Shown in pieces: positions 34,232 to 45,976 of a DNA stretch of 64,000 nucleotides; position 1 is the stretch's first letter, and every line of letters begins with the position of its first letter. This DNA comes from Drechmeria coniospora (Eukaryota; Ascomycota; Sordariomycetes; Hypocreales; Ophiocordycipitaceae), in the NCBI RefSeq assembly GCF_001625195.1, contig NC_054391.1, forward strand, positions 7,513,157 to 7,577,156, written 5' to 3'. The notes beneath the pieces are model-generated. The model saw only the letters and a list, made by a program, of their open reading frames with translations, ran no database searches and had not been told where the DNA came from. The translations under genes were made by a program, and so were the position numbers.

Positions 34232-34788
34232 CTACCTCTTGACTAGGAGGTACACGTTATCGACGCGCAGCGGGGTGAGCTTCTTCACTGGGCCTTGTAG
34301 TGACATCAGAAGGCCACCGAAGGAAACGTAGGCATTACTGCAGAAGCAAGGACGACATGGTTAGCATATTGGCAAGACGTTTCAAACGGTCGGGCGACTG
34401 TTTTAGGGTGACAATTGGACACGCACATTGTATTTCCATCGTACGTTTCCTCGAATTTGTAGATCTTTCCGTGGCACACATAGTCGTAATTATCGGCTAT
34501 GGTGGATGACATGGCACCCTCTTTGCCGACGTCGCGCCAGCCTTTGTCGTCGTCCTTGCTCCCGTCCGGGGACAGTGTTGTGGTTAGGACGACATGTAGC
34601 GAATCCGATACGGCGCAGGGGAACAGCTCGATGTTGATATCGAGGACCATGACGGTCTGGGAATCGGCCGACGTGCATGAGATGCGAGCCACACGGTCAT
34701 ACTTGGTCTGGTCGTAGTCGGTAACTGTGAAGCTCTCCTCGAAGAGAGTGGCATCGCTGACGCCGCCGCCGCTACCAGCGCCTGACAT
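34232..34788 (-). CDS. RPB8: RNA polymerase I/II/III shared subunit Rpb8
   Basis: Common subunit (RPABC3) of all three nuclear RNA polymerases. Exons in reading order 34788-34427 and 34337-34232 (89-nt intron) give 155 residues. Family landmarks are FEESFTVTDYDQTKYDRVAR, the MVLDINIELFP strand, DYVCHGKIYKFEE, and in exon 2 VSFGGLLMSLQGP and LRVDNVYLLVKR at the terminus. Without splicing the conserved C-terminal strand is lost, which fixes the intron. Its stop is about 200 bp from the Nudix gene stop, and it diverges from ELP4. Confidence 0.95.
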
Positions 34789-35294
34789 GGTGGTGGTGCT
34801 TGCGAGAGATTGAACAATTGGGAAATGGTGGGGGTGGATGTGACCTGCAGGATATTACTCCGTAGGTTGGGTGCTCCTCCCGCCGAGGACTGTTGTAGCC
34901 TTCACTAGTGAGGGATAGTTGGTGCTCACGGTTTTTTTTTCCCGCCCAGGATGACGCATATCATTCGGTATCGCTCAAGCGGGGCGAGCCTATCTATCCA
35001 CCGTTCGGGAACTCCATACACGACACAGGTTTGCAGGAATATCAAAAGCCATACTTTGACAACGAGGCAATTGCCAAACTTGGGCCTACATTGATTGATT
35101 TTTTTATCGTCCAGGAGGTGTGCGTATGCAACATCAACCGATCTAAAATAGCCCACGGTCTCGTCGATTACAAGGGTGCGACTACGGTATTGACCCGTCG
35201 AGCCGAGCTCGCAGCGTCAGACCAAGGGACGGACTCTGCTCTGTCAAAAGGTTCCCGTCTCCCTTCGCGTCACGATTCACCTCGATGACGGGCA
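34789..35294. other. Divergent promoter region of RPB8 and ELP4
   Basis: No gene supported. A T-run lies near 34932 and a CTCCGTAGG motif fragment near 34859. Confidence 0.6.
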
Positions 35295-36512
35295 ATGTCG
35301 TTTCGCAAAAGGAATTCCGTTCTGCGCGCTCCCCGGTTGGCCAACTCCGCCCCAGAAGACAAGGCAATCATAGCGGCTGGCGTTCGACCGTCCCCTCATG
35401 ATGGCAGATTGACAACATCAACAGGAACCATCACGCTGGACCAGATTCTCGCAGGTCACGCCGGTCTTCCTCTTGGATCGTCGCTTCTCATCCAAGAGTC
35501 TGGAACGACGGATTTCGCCGGAACGCTACTACGGTATTTCGCTGCAGAAGGATTAGTACAGGGCCATCACGTTCACGTTCTCGGCGCCGGTGATGAGTGG
35601 AGGCGAGATCTTCCCGGGCTGGCCAGCCATGGAAAGCCCAGTGCTACCCAGTTCACTTCGTCTTCGCCTTCGCCTTCGCCGGAAAAGATGAGAATTGCGT
35701 GGCGGTACGGAGCTCTCGGCAACGTCCCCAAGCCTGCCAAGGGTACGTGCCACCCGCCGGGCCCGGCAACGCGCGACTAGTGACTGAGACTCAAATGAAC
35801 TCCAGGTGCTGCAGTAGTTCCGGTCACATCCGACAACGGGAAACCGTTCTGCCATGATTTCGACATGGCTAAGCGACTCGAGTCCGGCGACATCGCCGGT
35901 CAGCTCCTCAGCCACCCGCCCAGCAGTGCGCCGAGCCGGTCGGCGCCGTCAGCTCTTGGGGCCTTCATTGCCGACACTGCTTTGAGGCTCAAGGAGTCAT
36001 CGCCATCATCCATTCATAGGATTATTGTGCCGAGCATCTTGTCTCCAACCTTGTACAGCCCAACAGCTTGCCAACCGACCGAGGTAATACAATTCTTCCA
36101 TTCCCTGAGGGGTCTGCTGCGACAGTTTCCGACCCAGGTCACGGCCCTGGTGACACTCCCTGTATCACTGTACCCACGATCTACTGGCCTCACAAGGTGG
36201 ATGGAACTACTCTCCGACGGAGTCCTCGAGCTCATTCCCTTCCAGCACCACAGCCAGATGGGTAGCGGTGGTGCTTTGGAGGGTGACAAGTCGCAGGGCC
36301 TGCTGCGAGTTCACTGCCTGCCTGTATTTCATGAGAAGGGTGGTGGTTTAGAAGGTGGCTCCATGAGAGAGGACATGTCCTTTAAGTTGAGCGCATCGAG
36401 CGGTCTGGTCATCGTGCCCTTTAGCCTACCCCCTGTCGGAGGGGACGACGGTGCTAATAACTCTTCCAAGCCATCCGAAGATGCGCCTCCCGCTCATTTG
36501 CTCGATTTTTGA
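35295..36512 (+). CDS. ELP4: Elongator subunit Elp4
   Basis: One of the three RecA-like subunits (Elp4-6) of Elongator, which installs the cm5 side chain on wobble uridines of tRNA. Exons 35295-35742 and 35806-36512 (63-nt intron) give 384 residues. The PAXNEB-family N-terminus starts MSFRKRNSVLRAPRL. The core strand LGSSLLIQESGTTDFAGTLL replaces a canonical P-loop, and MRIAWRYGAL precedes the intron. After it come FCHDFDMAKRL and the second half of the RecA-like fold with HRIIVPSILSPTLY. The C-terminus is Gly/Glu-rich and variable. A TCGCCT triplet-like run near 35660 encodes SPSPSP. Confidence 0.93.
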
Positions 36513-38018
36513 GCCAGCTACCACTGTGCGAGCATAGAGGTTCCATCCACCAACCATCGGGGTGTGATGGCTGTAAAGTAGACTCCGAAACGGCAGAACA
36601 AGCCGCTCCAAGGCCTCCAGCATGACGAGGCTGAAGGTACATGGCTAGCGACTATTAGTTCCATAGAAGAACAGAAATCAATATGACCAAGACAAAATCC
36701 CATCTTGCCTTCAGAATTTTAATGCAAAAATATGCTGTATTATTATAGTTCTTCAATCCTTTTATCTATCCAAGTGTGCACTTGCACGATATATTTTTTC
36801 GATGCCGCGAGTATTACTTTTCTCAATGCGCTAGCTCATCACCCTAGTAATCGCATGAACAACCATACTTTTTTTTGCCTTGCATTCGTAAATGCGTCTC
36901 GAGGTACGAAATTTCCCAGGTAGTACGGAGTACTCTGACCTGTTATTATGTAATAATCTCGACAGGACAAATTGACAATCGATTGATTTCCCTTGAGCGC
37001 AAGGGACATTAGAATATCCTGCCAAGCAATTCCTTCTTCTCATTGCGAAGCTTCGGATCTCAGGTAGGATGGATACGCGGAGTACACATACCATGAGGAG
37101 ATAATCCAATTAGAAAGAGCCCGTATGCAATGCACGTGGGAGATGCCGCCGCCAGCGTCGTCAGCCGTGAATCATTCCCGTGCGACGAGTATCATAGCCC
37201 CCATACATACAGTACATTGCAGAATACGTATCATTGTTCATTCCGAGGCAGGTGAACTGCCCATGATACGAAAGCAGTCGGAGTAGCAGTCGGAATCTCA
37301 GGATGATGCTCGAAGTATCGCATAACAGTCGTATTTCCATTATTCACATCAAATCGTCAATTTTCAGACCACTCATCGAGTCAGTGCAAGCGTTATGTAC
37401 CATCGGTATAGGTATGTAAGTATGCGTCTACTTGTGCGAGTATGATTGTCTGTGCGTGACGGTGATGCTGGCGTATCACTCAAGCTTCACGAATGTGACG
37501 CGAGAAGTCGCCGCGTGTACTTGAGTACTTAGGTACTTTTTGGGGATGAGAGTAATACAGTATTATTATACTCGCACTGTAATACAGCAATACAGCTAGG
37601 TACCTAGTACTTTTACACCGTATAGTACAAAGCACATGAACCTACCTATTCCTGTCCACCCATGTGGCAGCACATGTACAAGCACTTGCGTGCAGGCGTA
37701 CGTTGTACATGCTTGTGCATAAGAGCGCTCTGTATGGAGTGCGAGTACATTAGTCTTACATTACGTGTGTATTCGTGTACATAGGCATTCATGGAAAGGT
37801 GCAATAATATATAGGTGCTCTCAGTCTCGTCGTTGAGTGACTTGTCAGCGGAATGTGCGTTCACGACGGAGTGTGTACGCTCGGAACTGACCTCACCACC
37901 ATGTAGTCCGTAAATAGTAATAGTTCTGCATGTACTCCGTACCGAGAATAGACAGTGTAACTTGTAGGTAGGTGTACATGTTCTTGCGAGTACGGACGGA
38001 GTACTTACTTATAACAGC

Positions 38019-38035
38019 GTACGGAGTACTCCGTA
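38019..38035. repeat. Near-perfect motif palindrome
   Basis: GTACGGAGTACTCCGTA: all but the last base of the 18-bp palindrome found complete at 38613-38630. Confidence 0.85.
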
Positions 38036-38612
38036 GGTGCTTGCTTGTAAGTACAAGTATATTCTGCTGTACTCCGCACAAATGAGGACTTAGGTGCCGT
38101 TAACAGTACATGCAATGCACGCAGTTTTGCGTGGCAGCAGTACCTGTGCTTTCAGGTCCTTCGACCAAAGGCTCTTTGGGTTTTCTCGCCGTTTGAGAAG
38201 GGGTGAATTTGGCCGCGTGGTGCACTTGCACACCTTACTGTACAGTACTTGTACACCTACTTAAGTTCAGTACATGTACAGCTAGGCTAGGCTGCCTTCG
38301 GCGGTGCATTAGTAGCACTTACTTACGTGCCAACCAAGTGGCACCACTAGCTGCTGGTTGCAGGGGTTGCTTACTCGTATGAACACATACTTACTTTAGT
38401 AGGTAGTACCTACAGTACGAGTACTTGGGTATACAGTACTTGAACGAATGCTTGCACTCGCGTTTTTCGTTGCAGGTTTTTCGCTGTTGGTGTAAGTACT
38501 CCGTTACAAAGGAAGGAACGGGTGGCCCACAATTGTTTATAGCGTAAAGTGTAGTTGTAGTGCAGGTGCGCATGTAAGTACAGTAATATTGTCAAGTGCA
38601 AGTACAAGTACA

Positions 38613-38630
38613 GTACGGAGTACTCCGTAC
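38613..38630. repeat. 18-bp palindrome GTACGGAGTACTCCGTAC
   Basis: Perfect palindrome of two inverted motif copies in the order opposite to that at 32656-32673 (head-to-head versus tail-to-tail). Confidence 0.9.
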
Positions 38631-40737
38631 AAATCATGAAATCCAAAGGCATCGATAACAAGACTTGACGTGTAATACATGCATGTACATGTCAGGGCAG
38701 AAAATGTACAGCACATTCAGGAAAATATTCCTTGCCTACGGAGTACTACCTGCTGGTAATAAAATTTGTACACTTCCATGTACTTGCGTTGTAGGTGTAT
38801 AGGATGAGTACATACATGTACATGTACTTGCTCTGCGGACTGCGAACGCAACAAACGGCATGCTCAGGCAGACAAGGAGGTGAGTAAGCTCGATAGGTGT
38901 ACTCCGTATAAAAATAAGTACTCCTCTGCACAAGTACACTTATTTCACACCTTTCCTCAGGTGCATTTCCTTGTAATAGTACGTACCTATGGACAGCCAC
39001 CTATTCCGTTGGACGGTGAACTCGAGGCATGAATCCATCCCCGTAATGTCGTCACTTGCAAGGTTCTTTGCTCGCACGAACCGTACTGTACACTTACAAG
39101 TACTTACAGCCATACTTTGACATCTACACGTACTAAGTAATTACTTGTATTCAAGCCTGCATTTACGGCGTACATGTACACCGAATGTATCTGTACCGTC
39201 AAGGACTAACAGCACGATACTCCCTTCCTCACCGCTTCATACCGCCAGCGAAAGAAGGAGCAACATACCAAGTACCTAGTACCAAGAGCACGTGCATGCT
39301 GGTGTTGGAGGTAGTGTGTACCCCTAAGTACCAAGTACAGCCAGCATTCTGCCTTCCTCCTACTCCGTACCTGCTGTACACCTCCCTAGCACTTAGGCAC
39401 TGCCTCTGTGCAAGTAGGGCTTGGTACCGAGTACAAGTAGTACCTAGTGCACAGGCCCGCTGCCGCCCGACGCGTTGCTTTCGGCGCTGCAGCGCTTGTC
39501 TCTCTTCCCGACTCCGTCGGCCTGCAGGAGGTCATTAAACGTCGCCCGCTAGTTGCATGACGACTACAACAAAAAGCGGTGCAGTCTGCTCCTTTCGACC
39601 TTCGTACTCCGCGCTCTACTCCGTACCCGCAGGCAGGCGCGATCCAATTTTCTGCTTAGACCACCGCGCCCTGGTCAATGTCATGCAATGCAGTTCGTTT
39701 CGCCGTCGCCCCCCCTGCCATGCGGCAATGGGCAAGCAAACGGTGACCGTCTGGCCGGCTGGTGGTGCCCAACGGCCACCACCATGCCGACCTCGACGGC
39801 CCCAGGGGCGTCCAGACTGAATGTCACCACGTCGCCCCCCTCCCCCAGTTCAAGCGTAGCTGATGGTGCTCGGTTTGACGAGGCCTGCCTGCCTGCTTGG
39901 TTCTCTCCACACTCCTTGGTCCAACTCTACTTCGCTGCCAAAGTACGGACGGAGAACTCTACATCCTACACCTGCTGTCGTTCATGACCCCTTCCTTCTC
40001 TTGCTCCGATGACGATGCCAATGTCTTCCCTCTTCTTCTGCTTCTGAGATCGAACTTTCTCGTCTTCCATTTTCTACCTCGCACCCGTGTGTCCCTTCTT
40101 TCTCCGCCAATAATGAACAGTAGGTCTCCTTCGTGGATTGTCCTCGTTCCCGCCGTCTCTCGCTCGTACTAGACCTTCCGCTGCACAGCGTAATGCCCAT
40201 ATCTCCTCTGTCCTCTCCACCGTTTTCTATTCTTCGTCGTCCGCTCGTCGCCTACAACTTCGATCGTTATTCGTCCTAAACTGCTACCTGGCCTAAGCCT
40301 CGGTCAACGTCGTACCCGGGCTCCTACCAACTCATACAGCCAATACCATCATTTGCACCACGACCAAACGACTAGTCATAACAGACATCTTTCTCGTCCA
40401 CCGTCACTTGCCCCAATAAGCATCGCATTCCCAGAAATCACAGCTACGTGCTCCTCGTGATAGGTTCTGCCTCGCTTCTACTTTGTCGGACGAGGCGACA
40501 GCTCAACCTTTTCTAGCCAAGGCAGGCCTCTTGAAGCTCTGGCCCCATACAGACGGTGCTTTCGTCTAGTCCGTCGCACTCTGCATCGCTCATCCTGTCA
40601 GATTTTCCCTCGGGGAGCGTCGGAGGAACTGGCGTCTCCGGTTCACCCTTAACTTTGTCAACTACCCCTTCGACCTCCGAGAAAGGCAATGGTAATAGAA
40701 TAGCTTGCCAGGCAGTTGCCGAAGAGAGCGGGGGAGC

Positions 40738-43425
40738 ATGCCAACTTCGCCGCCTTGCTCGCCCCGACGTCGGGTTCTGCATGAGCGGACACCCTCGGAA
40801 CGAAACAGGCTTCAGATTCGTCCCGTCCCTTACAGCCCACCCCGTCTCTGCTCCGAGGATCACCCCCCCGTATCACCCTCTCGTTCTCTCTCGAACGTCG
40901 CACAAGACTGGCTCTCCTTTTCAAACCGGCAGCAGCAGGAGGACCATGGCAAGCGAGCCTCAGTATTTCTAGCTCCGGGCCTCCACGATCCCTTGCAATC
41001 CCATCCGGTCCATGACAACTCAGTCGTTCCAACGGTCGGTGCAGGTGGCGATTTCCTGCGCCTGCCCCTTGGTACCCCTCCGGATGCCGCAATTCGCGGG
41101 CCCTCGCCCTCAACGTCAAGCCTCGAGGCTGCGACACCACCCAACTGGACATCTCTGTACGAGTCTCCAGCGCGAGCATTTCCTCCGCCGCCGGGACCCT
41201 TGGATTCTTCATCGGCCTCGTCGTCTCCTTCGCCATCCCCCCGCCGTCGAGCCAGCAAGGTCGTTGCCGTCAACTTGGACAAGACCTTCTCCTTGCTTCC
41301 ACAATCCAACTTCCACCCTTCAGCCACTACCTCTTCGGGGCCTCAACCCTGTTCGCCATCGGCCCCGGCCGCGTCGTCGGATCACTCTCGCTCGAACCTG
41401 TTTGGTTCTGGTCTACCCAGCTTGCCTCGGACCCCGTTCTGCAAACAGCCTCTCTCCTCAGGGTCTCTAGACGCCAAAGTCCCGAATCCCAACCTTCCAT
41501 CATCACGGGACCATCGCCTCCTGCGCAGAGTCCACACGAGAACCGTGGATCAAGATTCACGACCATTTTTTCACCAGGGGCTACCCACTCTCAATGAAGA
41601 CAGTCCACGAAGCTCATCCATTGGTGTCCGACATCTCCAGAAGCAGTCACGGTACTCCTCCTACTCACTCTCAACCGCATCCGAAACATCCAATTACAAA
41701 ACATATGCCTCTCCCGCAACAGTCGCTAATTCAGCCGACACCGACGTGGATACCCTACCTCCAGCCTGGAGTCCTTCCGACGCGGACGTCACTGGGGGTT
41801 CATCTGCCGCGCGCTCCTTCCAACACCAGCAACATTCAGTGCTCAGTGATGCCGAACCAAACTACGTCGTTTTGCACGACAGCTCGTCTGCTTCATCCGC
41901 CGTCGTTGGCAAGGGTCCCCGGCTCCGGCTCGAGTATTCGAGGGAAAGCTTGCTTGTTCCCCCACTGAGACCTACGGCGAGGAGTTTGATCAATAGGTCT
42001 GACCGGTCGACGTCCGGCTCTCGATATTCCATCCGCACAGCATCATTGGCTTCCTTCTCCAGCTCGGTCGTCGAGGATGCCACCAGCTTCATACTTGCCG
42101 GCGCGCCCACTGTTCATATGCCTCGCAGCATCTTCAAACGATCTGCTTCGCGTCGGACCATCAACACGAAGGCGTTGGAGCCACAGTGGCCCAAATCCCA
42201 GCAGCACCAATTGATCGCAACTGAGCGTGAAGGGGCGAACACGAGTGCCCCGTGCTCCGTGGCCCCTGCTCGAAGCCCACTGGCTGTCCACCTCTCGAAA
42301 CTTGCACCGATTCTTGACCTCGCACATGCGAGATCTGCTCGCATAGCCAGGGAAGCTTCCGAGCCCCCCCACGTAGCACATAGAGTCCTCCGCAGGGATC
42401 CTAATGGTACCGCTGCCAGACTTGTGCGAGACCACGACGAGCACGGCGATGGCTTGGCAGATCTAGAGCGGCTTCATCATCGTCCGTCTCGTTCTCGATT
42501 ATACAGCCTCTTGTCTAGTCATGCATCCGACCGCAACATATGGTCGTCCTGCAGCTCGCAAAGCACGAATTTGCGGTCGTCAATTCCCGCTTGGGCCAGG
42601 TAAGCAGATGGCAATGTACCGGCTCGCGCTGGCCCGGGCCGTAAGCGGCGCATCCAGTAACTAACCACCTCTGCAGGGTTTATTATGGCAGCGGTGAACA
42701 TCGCTTCTTGGCTGCCCAGCCATCGGCAGACTCGCTTCGGTCCCAGTACAAGCATCGTTCGCAAGGCAGCTTCCTTCGCAGTCAACCGCCCAATGAGCCC
42801 GCCGAGATTTTGCAGGCCTCGTCTCGAACGCATCATCAGGATGCGGCGTCCTCGCAACAGTATTTCCCCGGCATGGGTGGCGATGTCGACAACGAAATAA
42901 CACGACACCAACCTGTGTCTATAGCTCGCACGGCGAAGAAGCAAACCTCCAGCATTTGGTCTCCACATCTTCGCCAGGACAGACGCGCGAAACCAAGTAA
43001 CTTTTGGGAGGCACAATCTGCGGAATGGTCTGGCGATGGCGCCACTCAAGCCTACTCACGCATGCAGCCTATCTTTTTCATTGCAGGCTTTGTTTTCCCC
43101 TTTGGTGAGTTTTCCCCTTTTCCTAAGAAGTTGCCGATATGTAGCGGTTCAACTGATTTTTATTTCAATAGCTTGGATGTTTGCTTCTTTTCTACCAATC
43201 GCGCCGAGACCGATATTCGAGGTGGCAGAAGTACACAGCACCAGCCGCGTCGACAGAGAGAAGGAAGCCCAACAGCAGGTGCATGAATCTCCCGACGTGC
43301 ACCGCTACGGCCGAGCCCGCTGGTGGAGAAATCTCAATCGAGCCATGTCCATAGTCGGCCTGATTGTCATCGGTGCTATCATTGCCCTTGTTGTCACCGG
43401 ATCCAAGCAACAGTGGACTCTGTAG
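40738..43425 (+). CDS. Ser-rich fungal membrane protein, two C-terminal helices
   Basis: Exons 40738-42599, 42677-43104 and 43172-43425 give 847 residues. The first 700 or so are low-complexity, rich in Ser, Pro and Arg with many SP/SPR/RSxS sites, as in cytoplasmic phospho-regulated proteins. The C-terminus is ordered: a hydrophobic hairpin (PIFFIAGFVFPF then AWMFASFLPI), a polar loop ending ARWWRNLNR, and a final membrane helix (VGLIVIGAIIALVVTG). The exon 2-3 join falls inside the first hydrophobic stretch and restores it, supporting the model. I recognise this layout from fungal entries labelled only 'serine-rich protein'; the function is unknown to me. It is probably a membrane-anchored scaffold or signalling protein with a cytosolic N-terminus. 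Confidence 0.82.
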
Positions 43426-44038
43426 TTATCGGCGCCCACCTTTCGCCACTGCGAACACCAACTCGTCAAACCCTGGTCACAACAGGTTCTTGATGACTTA
43501 GACGAAATGACGACGGCAAACGGTTTCCTAGCACTATTCAACACTTCTTCCCTCATCACTTGTCTGCCATTCTGTTTACATATTGTTCTCCTTAGCGGCT
43601 GCCTTGTAATGATATTAATGCGCTGACCTGTATGATGACATTCACTGTTTTACGTCGATATGAGTTCTGGGTCGATTTTAGTCAGGGGAGTGCTGCATGC
43701 TTCTGGGGTCGAGGCTACATGTGCGCTCTCATTTCTCTTTGTCATGGCGATGTGCTGATCTTTGAATCATTCTTATGTTGTTGGAGTGTGGGTGAGGGGC
43801 AAACACAATGTAGGCATGTGTCTACGAACTTGTCTCACAATATATTGGCACACCTGTGCATAGCTTTCGGGTTCGTTCCGGTGGCCATATCCCTGACGCG
43901 TTCGTAGTTATTTTATTGTATCATGTCCATGCCTATGTCAATAGCTAGCTGGCCTGTCAGTGGGCTCGTAATCGACAAGTGGCCAATTGCGCTGTCTGAC
44001 AAAGACGACGTGAGCGAGCAGAATACAACCCCACGCGT
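43426..44038. other. Convergent 3' flanks
   Basis: Untranslated sequence between the Ser-rich protein gene and ALE1. No gene or repeat recognised. Confidence 0.65.
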
Positions 44039-45976
44039 CTACATAGCCTTCTTTCTTTGTAGGGCATCTACTTCTGCCCTAATCTCCTCGACTGCTTCAT
44101 GTACGTCACGCTCAAGGTCTCTGGAGATGCCCAATATTGGTTCCTTGCCCGTTAGGCTGTCGGAACTCATCGATCGCACCAGCTTCGAACTGGCCTTACC
44201 CTGTGCCTTCTCCAATTGTGCCTTGAGCATGGCCTTGCCTGGCGATGCGAAGAAGACGAGGGCGGCAACGGTCCAAACAAAGGCATAGTAGTAAACTTGG
44301 GCCCATGCATGAACGGAGCCGCCAAAAGAGAGCAGCAGGAATGGAGTTGTGACAAAGGAGAATGTCAGCTGAGTCGCCAAATAGCTTGCCACGTCGTAGT
44401 ACTTTTTGTTGCGGGACGGCCCGCTGGTGACAGGATCCAAGAAGAAGGGGCGGACAAAGCGGCGAAAGTCTACGCGGTTCGATCCGTCAGCCCTTCGAAC
44501 AGCATGAAGATAATCAGGAGAAAAAAAGGGGGTAGACATCATGAAAGGATGAACAAAAAGAGGCGCTGGGCAACGTACTCTTGGCCGCTGTCTGTATCAA
44601 ACTAGCCAAAACAAAAGACATGTAATAGCCAGGATAAAAGCCATGCCAAAAGGCGCTGGAAACAAATGTAGCCATACTAGCGCGGAAGCCAGGTTTTTTA
44701 CCCCTGGGAGTGACCCGAAGGTAGATGTAGTTTCGTAGCCAATTGTTCGTGTTCATGTTCCAGCCAGCCAGGTAGGCCCTCGGGTTTTGAGCCGTTTCCA
44801 CCACCCAGGGATCGATATTTTGAAGGCGATTCCATGAGATCCTTCCTGTGATTGGATCAACGCCATTGTAACCCAGGCCCGCGAGGATACAAGAGCCTTC
44901 TGTCAGGGTCCAGACGCCGTAGTACTTGAACCTGGCCACAAGATTGACCATGTACATGATCCAAATACGGTAAAGCAAGCCGTGCCGCGCGTATTGTTCA
45001 GAAAGTAGCTGCATATAGCCAAAGCGACCTGCGAGGGCAACGTAGAGACCAATCCAGATGAGGCCGCGTAATGCCTTCAAGACGGCGGGGGTGCCGCTTC
45101 GGGGGATCTTACGCTTCTTCCGCACCGGGGGTCTCTTGGCCGGATCCACGTCGGCGGAAACATCAAACATGGATGTGTCAATCCAGCGGCGATACTCGGC
45201 GTAATCGAAGGCAGGGCCGGCGAGCAGGCTGGGGAAAAAGAGGATGTAGCCAGCAAAGTCGAGGATCGGGGGTAAACTCTTCAAGGAGCGGTCCTTTTGG
45301 AAGTCAGAGAGGAGCTCCGGTTCCAGCTGGCCATCGGCAACGTTCCAGCAGAAGGCACTGAGCTTCATCACCAACACCATCTGAGCACCACTGATGTCGA
45401 CAACCTGGGCACTATCGGCAATCTGGCGGCGGATATGGCTGAGGGACATGTGGCCCATGACAAAGACGAAGCCAATCCATGGCATGTAGGGGCTCCTCCG
45501 CAGGTACTTTGCAATGCAATAGGTGCCTGTAGAGCTAATGAGCAAGGTTGCAATGCCATCCCATAGATCGAAAAGGCCAACGAGATAGAAGAGAGAGGTG
45601 CTGTAGGGAGGTCCATGTCAACTTGACTTTTCGCGGCAGTACGGAAGCTCCAAGGTAAGACTTTATACCAGATGATGAATATGTTTTTGAGGTAAGGCTT
45701 CGAGTCGGGCACGCGCTTGAGGAGGCCGGATAACGGGTAGGACAGGAGAAAGGAGAAAATTATTTTGACTGAGGTGAAGAGCAGTGTTAGCGCAAGGACC
45801 AAGCTGTCATGTTCGTCAGAGGCCTCTGTCGCTAACGTTCATCTGGTGAGGAACCGGCGGTGCTCGAGAGAGCCTCGAAAGCTATCGAGGCAAGAGAAGT
45901 ATGTCAGCGTACAACGGTGGACTTGGCACGATGGCGGAAAGGGGCCCTACTCACGACGATGCACGAGAGCCAGCAT
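44039..45976 (-). CDS. ALE1: Lysophospholipid acyltransferase Ale1 (MBOAT family)
   Basis: ER membrane enzyme that re-acylates lysophospholipids in phospholipid remodelling. Exons in reading order: 45976-45955, 45881-45837, 45768-45669, 45600-44579, 44469-44039, giving 539 residues. Two tiny exons (22 and 45 nt) encode MLALVHRPFEALSSTAGSSP, which matches the PFE...SPDELK start of the family and fixes the start. MBOAT hallmarks are the WNMNTNNWLR block (catalytic-region Asn) and SSAFWHGFYPGYY with the conserved His (about 375). Many hydrophobic segments fit a polytopic protein. The C-terminal tail is charged and helical (EEIRAEVDALQRKKAM), with a Lys/Arg ER-type end. Confidence 0.93.

Larger units (their letters stand above)
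36513..40737. other. 4.2-kb repeat-rich spacer
   Basis: No gene could be supported. 36.5-37.5 kb is unremarkable AT-richer DNA. About 37.5-39.5 kb is dense in GTAC, AAGTACTT, TGTACATG and TACGGAGTAC words, with palindromes at 38019-38035 and 38613-38630. From about 39.9 kb to the next start the plus strand is pyrimidine-rich (CT, TCC, TTCC runs), as in fungal promoters and long 5' leaders. Open frames in 39.5-40.0 kb lack family features and may be leader frames. Confidence 0.6.

Noticed and set aside
39553..39987. Plus-strand frame of 144 codons in the spacer before the Ser-rich gene
   Set aside because: Low-complexity, Cys/Arg/Ser-rich and without family features. It may be leader sequence, but there is not enough to call a gene.
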